Source: Paramecium octaurelia
Taxonomy: Eukaryota > Ciliophora > Oligohymenophorea > Peniculida > Parameciidae
Reading direction: 5' to 3'
Length of the DNA stretch: 64,000 nucleotides
Assembly: GCA_905182995.1 (NCBI GenBank)
Contig: CAJJDP010000077.1
Location: forward strand, 124,001-188,000
Shown: one piece after another, positions 62,141-64,000 of the stretch
Numbering within the stretch: position 1 is the first letter of the stretch
How the letters are laid out: each line of letters opens with the position of its first letter
Notes under the pieces: model-generated
The model's input: only the letters and a program-made list of their open reading frames with translations
Told to the model about the DNA's origin: nothing
The model's database searches: none
Program-made: the position numbers and the translations under genes

Positions 62141-63389
62141 ATGAATAAAGATGGAAAGTCAGAAAGCTAACTATTAAAAGAAAAGGCCAATGCATATTAC
62201 TGGAAAGGTATGTTATTCGATATACCTTAGGGAACTCTTTATAAAAATTTGGAAGATTTGAAGAAGCATTAGAGGCCTATGAAGAAGCAATAAACATAGA
62301 ACCTAAAAATGTTGATGCAATTAATGGCAAAGGTGTAGATCTCTATTTATCAATAGGATTTGTTTTAGATATTTTGGGTTTACATGAGTAAGCTATTGAG
62401 GAGTTCACAAAAGCTCTTAAAATTGATCCAAAATTTATTCTTGCATATAACAATAGAGGTGAGAATTATGTATATTATATAGGATTGGCATATGATAAGT
62501 TGTCTAATTATGATAAGGCCATTGAGGAGTACACAAAAGCAGTAACTATTGATAAATAATACTACATATCATATTACAATCGAGGTGCATATTCATGATT
62601 ATGAAATAGCTATTGCCTATTATAAGTAAGAAAATTATGATAAGGCTGTTTAAGATTTCTCAACTGTGATTAAGATTAATCCAGAATATGCTATGGCATA
62701 TTAACACAGAGGTAATTCTAACAATATCATAATAAGGTGAGATTTATCAATTGTAGAATAAAAAGGAGGATGCTTTGTCAGATTTCATGCAAGCAATGAA
62801 GCTTGACCCAAGTGTAACCCTTCCACTTCCACAACTCGGTTGAAAATATTATTCTTATTCATTAGAAGCAATCTCTGAAAAGAGCCCATATGAGACACCA
62901 TGCCAACACTTCACCTTAGCCATAATGCACTTACCAAACAATATTAGGGCTTATAACAACAGGGGTAAAATTGATATCTTATCAATAGGATTTGCGTTAT
63001 TTGAAATGAATAAACCACTTGAAGCTTTAGAAAATTATAATAAGGCAATAGAGATAAACCCATCATAAGCGATTTTATACTACAATAGAGGTGAGAATTC
63101 AGATAATATAATAAGGAAATATTTTTTATTTTTTGAATCAGTTTGATAAGGCTATCTAGGATTACTCAAAGACTATTTTAATTGACCCAAATTATGCAAA
63201 GGCATACAAAAATAGAGGTTTTTTATTAGAAATTAATAGCAAGGAATTATTTATAAATTGTAAGAAAAATTTGATGAAGCTTAAAAAGATTAAGAAACTG
63301 CATTGAGTCTTGACCCATCAATAAAATCAGCAAGTGAATATAAAGAATTAATAATTAGAAAATTTTATATTTAGCTTGTGCCTTTTTGA
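62141..63389 (+). CDS. Tetratricopeptide repeat (TPR) protein with repeat-phased introns
   Basis: Exons encode consecutive 34-residue TPR units: GRFEEALEAYEEAINIEPKN, HEQAIEEFTKALKIDPKFIL, YDKAIEEYTKAVTIDKQYY, and later NKPLEALENYNKAIEINPSQ and FDKAIQDYSKTILIDPNYAK. Short introns (62208-62230, 62333-62356, 62459-62482, 62585-62609, 62712-62736, and further ones) fall at the same place in each unit, in phase 1 between the NR and G of the repeat. TPR arrays form right-handed superhelices that bind partner peptides. No other domain is seen. The chosen stop is TGA 63387. Confidence 0.8.
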
Positions 63390-63424
63390 TTTGCCACAAA
63401 ACCCCAATTGTTAATATTAAATTT

Positions 63425-63884
63425 ATGTCATTAGTACAAAATATTTAGAAAGCTGTTGAGTCTTTCACAGGTGCAATTTAACTATCTCCAAAAATGGTAG
63501 AAGCATATTAATAAAGAGGTGAATATTAATAACTTATCATTAGGAAAAGCATATTTCATACTGAAATAATATAAGGAATCACTTCAAGATTTTTCTCAAG
63601 TGCTCTTACTAGACCCAAACAACAAAGAAATAAATTTTTATATAGGTGATGATTTACATCTTATAGTTAGGATGTGTTCTTATTTATTAACTAGCATTTT
63701 ATTCTGCCTCCTGATTTGGAATGATTATCATTATATTTTGATATTGTTTGTTATTTTTTATAGTCTCTTCCTGCTTCATTTTTGTTGTTCTAAGCGCTTT
63801 AATACTTTAATACCTTTATTTCTGACTAAGCTTGAAAAAGAGGATCTTATGACAGTAGATTCAATATATATTATAAATTGTTGA
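63425..63884 (+). CDS. Short TPR protein with C-terminal membrane helices
   Basis: ATG at 63425 starts MSLVQNIQKAVESFTGAIQL followed, after a 25-nt intron at the same TPR position as in the gene upstream, by KAYFILKQYKESLQDFSQVL. The following codons form hydrophobic helices (CSYLLTSILFCLLIWNDYHY and ILILFVIFYSLFLLHFCC) before a polar end and TGA at 63882. A 21-nt GT...AG stretch after NFYI is a multiple of three, so splicing or retention both keep the frame. It may be a separate gene or the end of the preceding one broken by TGA 63387. Confidence 0.5.
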
Positions 63885-64000
63885 TGTTTTCAAAGTCGAT
63901 AGATTTGTTGATGAGTATAGAAAAGATCAAAAACAATTAATAGGATAAAATATCAAAAGCCTAATTTAGATTAATTAAAATTAGAATTAACCAACAAAAA
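63885..64000. other. Window end, no supported feature
   Basis: A TGA-free stretch continues to the window end, but it is too short to assign. Confidence 0.3.

Overview
The window reads as macronuclear DNA of a Paramecium-like ciliate. It is very AT-rich, and long reading frames appear only when TAA and TAG are read as glutamine and TGA is the sole stop. Genes are interrupted by tiny GT...AG introns, mostly 22-31 nt, and lie tens to a few hundred bases apart on both strands. The standard code shows only fragments, so all models here were rebuilt by hand with the ciliate code and checked for intact frame after intron removal.

Layout. 1-8.8 kb: RING/coiled-coil protein, small membrane protein, coiled-coil protein, DUSP-type ubiquitin protease, coiled-coil protein with a C1q-like end, coiled-coil/glycine-zipper membrane protein, and a divergent two-unit polyubiquitin. 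9.3-18.2 kb: remnant of a probable isoleucyl-tRNA synthetase, Rab-like GTPase, Eaf6, a secreted Cys-rich protein, small unknown genes, a METTL16/RlmF-type methyltransferase divergent from an LRR protein. 18.7-22.9 kb: large coiled-coil protein with an in-frame TGA, and a WD-repeat protein. 23.1-31 kb: a minus-strand giant Cys-rich (furin-like) membrane protein inflated by assembly duplication. 32.2-40 kb: a DUF4215-type Cys-rich multipass protein with a polyglutamine tract of 27 consecutive TAA codons; its last 0.9 kb recurs as an inverted truncated copy 6 kb upstream. 40.6-48.3 kb: short-chain dehydrogenase, an 846-residue beta-sandwich-like protein, coiled-coil proteins and a tail-anchored protein. 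49.7-56.7 kb: ARF-like GTPase, DnaJ protein and a WD40 protein, again with assembly duplications. 56.8-62.1 kb: a large, frameshift-ridden type I membrane protein and a degenerate membrane ORF. 62.1-63.9 kb: TPR genes with one intron at the same codon of nearly every repeat.

Single N characters at 27055, 28463, 51621 and 54047 each join two copies of identical sequence, so the local tandem repeats are almost certainly unmerged contig overlaps, not biology. Ubiquitin-related functions (RING ligase, ubiquitin, USP) occur close together in the first 9 kb, but nothing shows co-regulation. I did not find a convincing undescribed multi-gene system. The more unusual signals are the TAA-coded polyQ, the inverted gene-end copy, the repeat-phased TPR introns, and catalytically divergent GTPases.
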